NCBI GenBank assembly: GCA_021298045.1
Contig: JAJTHY010000026.1
Span: 1-8,313 of the forward strand
Source of the DNA: Candidatus Jidaibacter sp.
Lineage (GTDB): Bacteria; Pseudomonadota; Alphaproteobacteria; Rickettsiales; Midichloriaceae
Direction of reading: 5' to 3'
Length of the DNA stretch: 8,313 nt
The notes beneath the pieces are model-generated. The model was given only the letters and a program-made list of their open reading frames with translations, was not told the DNA's origin and searched no databases. Both the position numbers and the translations under genes were made by a program. Positions 5,864-8,313 of the stretch are shown piece by piece; the first letter of the stretch is position 1, and every line of letters begins with the position of its first letter.

Positions 5864-7222
5864 TCAACTTGCTAAGCGCTCTGAATAAAGTGCCATACCT
5901 TTCACCACATCAATCGCTCGCAAAAGCTGATAATCTTCCGACTCTTTTGCATCCAAAAAGCTTGAAAGTGCTTGAGTTTTTTTACCAGATTGAGCTCCAT
6001 TCTTAGATTCAGCTTCTTGCGCAAGGTGCCCCAATAAAGCAGCCTCATTTGGCAAATTGCTTTGCTGCTTAACTTTGGTTACAACCGCTTCCTCCACCAC
6101 TACATCAGGCTCGATACCATTTGCCTGTATCGCTTTTCCACTAGGGGTGTAATACCTAGAAGTAGTAAGCTTCATAGCTGTGTTGCCGGGCAAAGGTAAA
6201 ACCGTTTGCACAGAACCTTTACCAAATGATTTCGTACCAACAAGCAAAGCCCTTCTGTTATCCTGCAAAGCACCAGCAACAATTTCTGACGCAGACGCCG
6301 AACCACCATTAATTAAAACAGCAATAGGCAAACCTTCCGTTATATCAATGCCGCTAGCCCTATATATCTGGTTAGATTCAGGCAGCCTGCCTTTGGTACT
6401 TACTATTACTCCATCTTCCAAAAATAGCTCAGCTATCTCTTTAGCTTGCTCAAACAAGCCACCTGGATTCCACCTTAAATCCAATATCAACCCCCTGAGC
6501 GCCGCACCTTTCTCTCTTGCCTGATCATGTAATTTAAGGAATTCTTTTCTCACTAACGCAGCAGTGGTTTCATTAAAAGTAGTGATTTTAATTAACGCGA
6601 CATTATCAGAAACCAATTTTGCCTTCACAGGAATTATTTTCACAATCTCTCTTATTGGAGAAGCCTCAAAACTCTCCGTACTAGATTCTCTGAAAATCGT
6701 TAACTTCACTTTTGTCTTAGGTTTACCACGCAATTTTTCAACTGCTTGCGATAATGTCATGCCCTTTACTACTATACCATCTATCATAGTGATAAAGTCA
6801 CCCGCTCTAATACCAACTTTAAAAGCAGGCCCATCTTCATAAGGTGAAATAACTTTTATAAATCCTTTTTCCATTGTCACTTCAATGCCTAAACCTCCAA
6901 ATTCTCCTTTGGTGGATATACGCATTTCTTGAAATTCTTTTTCATTTAAAAATGTAGAATGTGGATCTAACGACGACAACATACCTTCGATTGCAGACTC
7001 TATTAGCTTTTTATCTGTAACTTCATCTACATAATCAACTTTCGTCCTTTCCATTACTTCTTTGAACAGAACCTCATAATTAACATCTTGCTTGGCAACA
7101 AATAAACTATAATAGTTTAAAACGCCACTGGGTTGAGATGTGGTTGCTGCATCGGAATTAGCAAGTGCATTGTGAGTAACACAAAGCACTAAAATTGTAC
7201 AAAATTTGTTTATGATATTCAT
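5864..7222 (-). CDS. ctpA: C-terminal processing peptidase, S41 family (CtpA)
   Basis: A secreted serine peptidase that degrades or trims periplasmic proteins from their C-termini using a Ser/Lys dyad. The 452 residues begin with a signal peptide: a short basic start, a hydrophobic stretch 7-16 and a likely cut after ALA at 21. The SSLDPHSTFLNEKEF motif (83-97) precedes a PDZ domain (about 110-180) with GLGIEV and the carboxylate-binding region ISPYEDGPAFKVGIRAGD. The peptidase domain has DLRWNPGG, then the nucleophile S310 in GGSASASEIVAGALQD, and the general base K335 in KSFGKGSVQT. The spacing of 25 residues equals that of E. coli Prc S430/K455. The C-terminal tail beyond about 390 is Glu/Lys-rich. 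Length suits the short CtpA class rather than the longer E. coli Prc. Its ATG overlaps the stop of the CDGSH gene (ATGA), so it should be translated by coupling from that gene. Confidence 0.95.
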   Translation of the reverse strand: MNIINKFCTILVLCVTHNALANSDAATTSQPSGVLNYYSLFVAKQDVNYEVLFKEVMERTKVDYVDEVTDKKLIESAIEGMLSSLDPHSTFLNEKEFQEMRISTKGEFGGLGIEVTMEKGFIKVISPYEDGPAFKVGIRAGDFITMIDGIVVKGMTLSQAVEKLRGKPKTKVKLTIFRESSTESFEASPIREIVKIIPVKAKLVSDNVALIKITTFNETTAALVRKEFLKLHDQAREKGAALRGLILDLRWNPGGLFEQAKEIAELFLEDGVIVSTKGRLPESNQIYRASGIDITEGLPIAVLINGGSASASEIVAGALQDNRRALLVGTKSFGKGSVQTVLPLPGNTAMKLTTSRYYTPSGKAIQANGIEPDVVVEEAVVTKVKQQSNLPNEAALLGHLAQEAESKNGAQSGKKTQALSSFLDAKESEDYQLLRAIDVVKGMALYSERLAS

Positions 7223-7470
7223 GAATGCTCTAAAAATTGTTTATGAGAACCGTCGCATATTGGGCCGAGCTTGGAATGCTTGCACCCGCAAAACCCTACT
7301 ATTTTATCTTCTTCTGCAATATAGGGTATTGGAGCAATACCTGCGCCTGTATGAGAGCCATCACAAAAAGGTTGGGTTGAGCTCAACCCGCAAGCGCACC
7401 ACATGTACGTCTTACCGCGCTCCACTTTAATTTTAATAGATTTTGCCAAAGCTATTTTGGGAGTGACCAT
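7219..7470 (-). CDS. Double CDGSH-type iron-sulfur protein
   Basis: A small 83-residue protein with two complete CDGSH motifs, each predicted to hold a [2Fe-2S] cluster through three Cys and one His. Motif 1 is CACGLSSTQPFCDGSH (C25, C27, C36, H40) and motif 2 is CGCKHSKLGPICDGSH (C61, C63, C72, H76). Two motifs in one short chain place it with the Miner2/CISD3-like class, which folds as a monomer holding two clusters. There is no signal peptide or membrane helix, so it is probably cytoplasmic. The start is ATG at 7470, without a strong Shine-Dalgarno. Its stop overlaps the ctpA start by four bases. Redox or cluster-transfer roles are known for the wider family, but the partner here is not evident from sequence. 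Confidence 0.92.
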   Translation of the reverse strand: MVTPKIALAKSIKIKVERGKTYMWCACGLSSTQPFCDGSHTGAGIAPIPYIAEEDKIVGFCGCKHSKLGPICDGSHKQFLEHS

Positions 7471-7495
7471 ATTAAATTTTTAACTATACTAAACC

Positions 7496-7523
7496 TTGAT
7501 AATTTACTATAACGCAATAAAAC
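7496..7523 (+). promoter_or_regulatory. Possible rnhA promoter
   Basis: TTGATA (7496-7501) and TAAAAC (7518-7523) are separated by 16 bases in the 68-base gap between the divergent CDGSH and rnhA genes. The start codon follows 15 bases later, so the leader would be very short. The match is modest. Confidence 0.3.
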
Positions 7524-7538
7524 TAATTAAGTAAGTAT

Positions 7539-7973
7539 GTGGATGAAAAATTTTTAGAAATTTACACAGACGGCGCTTGCAAAGGAAATCCTGGCCCTGG
7601 AGGCTGGGGGGCTATATTACTTTGGGGCGATAATGTTAAAGAAGTCTCTGGATTTGAAAGTGTAACCACAAATAACCGAATGGAGCTTATGGCTGCGATC
7701 GAAGGGTTAAAGCAAGTAACTAAATCTGTTAAAATCAAACTTTATACTGACAGCCAGTATCTAAAAAAGGGCATGACGGAATGGATAAGCCTTTGGCAAC
7801 ACACCAATTGGAATAAAGGAAAGGTAAAAAATAAAGACCTATGGGAAGAGTTGATCGAGTTAAATAAAAAATTTGAAATACAATGGTGCTGGGTTAAAGG
7901 CCATAACGGCAACAAATATAACGAGCGTGCAGACGAGCTAGCATGTAAAGCTGTGCAAAAATATGGACATTAG
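7539..7973 (+). CDS. rnhA: Ribonuclease HI
   Basis: An endonuclease that cuts the RNA strand of RNA-DNA hybrids, needed for removing replication primers and R-loops. The 144 residues have the full RNase H fold motifs: YTDGACKGNPGPGGWGA with D11, TNNRMEL with E49, YTDSQYL with D71, the basic protrusion TEWISLWQHTNWNKGKVKNKDLW, the catalytic-loop His in VKGHNGNKYNERADELA (H122) and D132. These four acidic residues are the standard catalytic set. The start is GTG at 7539; the overlapping ATG at 7537 is in another frame and stops after six codons. The chain is somewhat shorter than the E. coli enzyme (155). The TAG stop (7971-7973) is formed by the first bases of a MITE-like element. All motifs lie upstream of it, so the enzyme should be active. 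Confidence 0.96.
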   Translation: MDEKFLEIYTDGACKGNPGPGGWGAILLWGDNVKEVSGFESVTTNNRMELMAAIEGLKQVTKSVKIKLYTDSQYLKKGMTEWISLWQHTNWNKGKVKNKDLWEELIELNKKFEIQWCWVKGHNGNKYNERADELACKAVQKYGH

Positions 7974-8116
7974 ACCTCTTCGGAAACTCGCTTCTGGTAG
8001 TGGAGTGCGAGGAACATACGGAGCGGAAGACCGGCGTGTATTCAATATACATGAGTTCTCCGGCACCGGAGAGACGAAGCAATCCGCAGCAGAAGTAGAG
8101 TTTCCGGAGAGGTCTA
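7971..8116. mobile_element. 146-bp MITE-like element with terminal inverted repeats and TA ends
   Basis: The left end TAGACCTCTTCGGAAACTC (7971-7989) and the complement of the right end (8098-8116) match at 18 of 19 bases. Similarity continues through CTTCTG after a small gap (7991-7996 against 8091-8096). Both outer ends are TA, as expected for a TA target duplicated by an IS630- or IS5-type transposase. Inside are further hairpins: TCTCCGG-CA-CCGGAGA (8058-8073) and GTGTAT-TCA-ATATAC around 8036-8050. It is more GC-rich than its surroundings and has no transposase, so it would have to move in trans. Its insertion at the end of rnhA provides that gene's stop codon. Confidence 0.8.
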
Positions 8117-8130
8117 TTCTCAAGCGCAAT

Positions 8131-8164
8131 AAAAAAAACCCCCAAAGATCTAGATCTCTGAGGG
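8131..8164 (-). terminator. Intrinsic terminator-like hairpin, strongest for minus-strand transcripts
   Basis: The arms CCCCCAAAGATC (8139-8150) and GATCTCTGAGGG (8153-8164) form 12 pairs, counting two G-T pairs on the minus-strand RNA, and meet at a TA centre. On the minus strand the stem is followed by eight T residues (complement of 8131-8138), as in a classical rho-independent terminator. On the plus strand only CTTT follows, so it may also slow rnhA transcripts but less strongly. The orientation implies a minus-strand transcript entering from beyond the right edge. Confidence 0.7.
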
Positions 8165-8174
8165 CTTTCGATTA

Positions 8175-8196
8175 TATAGCTAAACCCTTATAAAAT
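8175..8196. repeat. 22-bp dispersed repeat, copy 2
   Basis: This is an exact second copy of the 22 bases at 5121-5142, in the same orientation. A 13-base piece of its left end, continuing into TATAAT on the minus strand, also occurs on the plus strand near 5267-5279 as TTAGCTATATAAT. Confidence 0.75.
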
Positions 8197-8223
8197 GGAT
8201 ACGCTAATGCTGCGCCTTTTCAA

Positions 8224-8289
8224 TAAATTTTCACCTATTTTGCCTTTGAAATATATCTATATTCCATGCGTAAAATAGGCAAAAATTTA
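8224..8289. repeat. 66-bp imperfect palindrome
   Basis: Two 32-base arms (8224-8255 and 8258-8289) flank a TC centre. The outer 18 bases match at all but two positions (TAAATTTT and CCTATTTT blocks), the innermost six (AATATA) match fully, and the region between is partly diverged. Several differences are transitions that still pair as G-U in RNA. A TTTTC block beyond each arm hints that the structure extends further. The sequence is AT-rich and contains no gene. Confidence 0.65.
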
Positions 8290-8313
8290 TGAGAAAATTC
8301 TTGATTTTCGTAC

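Noticed and set aside
6180..6842. Plus-strand open frames of 114 and 92 codons
   Set aside because: Antisense shadows of ctpA, which is supported by signal peptide, PDZ and catalytic motifs.
7206..7430. 74-codon plus-strand open frame
   Set aside because: Antisense to the double CDGSH gene, whose eight metal ligands are all present on the minus strand.
7894..8193. Three overlapping open frames of 63-83 codons across the 146-bp element
   Set aside because: They exist because the palindromic element is free of stops in several frames; none has a domain or a ribosome-binding site.

Overview
The window is an AT-rich stretch of bacterial chromosome. Its gene set is a SWIM-type SNF2 helicase, TspO, a double CDGSH protein, a short CtpA, RNase HI and a tRNA trio. 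Together with many palindromic repeats and decayed transposons, this suggests an obligate intracellular alphaproteobacterium of the Rickettsiales or a relative. The taxonomic call is inference from gene content and repeat load; there is no rRNA or other decisive marker here.

Layout. 1-194 has no gene, only small hairpins. 195-3521 (minus) is a 1108-residue SNF2-family helicase with an N-terminal SWIM zinc finger. 3610-4198 is a dead, internally deleted ISAs1-family insertion sequence that keeps both terminal inverted repeats. Next to it, 4282-4368 holds a short N-terminal fragment that looks like an IS4-type transposase. 4467-4949 (minus) is tspO. It overlaps by 11 bases the end of a DUF1653 gene (4939-5133) that has no usable start codon and is absent from a plain ATG-based ORF search. 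5134-5526 is intergenic and full of palindromes. 5527-5793 (minus) is a tRNA-Gly(GCC), tRNA-Ala(TGC), tRNA-Arg(CCT) cluster with a recognisable promoter. 5864-7470 (minus) is a two-gene operon, double CDGSH protein then ctpA, joined by an ATGA stop/start overlap. Divergently, 7539-7973 (plus) encodes RNase HI. Its last codon abuts a 146-bp MITE-like element (7971-8116) whose first bases form the rnhA stop codon. 8131-8164 is a terminator-like hairpin best oriented for minus-strand transcripts. 8224-8289 is another long imperfect palindrome.

How it fits together. The intact genes are housekeeping functions: DNA remodelling (SNF2), removal of RNA-DNA hybrids (RNase HI), periplasmic proteolysis (CtpA), iron-sulfur chemistry (CDGSH), a membrane tetrapyrrole-binding protein (TspO) and translation (tRNAs). 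They do not form one pathway. The more informative story is genome erosion by small mobile DNA. One repeat appears to have reset the C-terminus of RNase HI. A 22-base repeat lies exactly where the DUF1653 start codon should be. An ISAs1 copy has shrunk to a MITE-sized relic. I found no convincing new multi-gene system.
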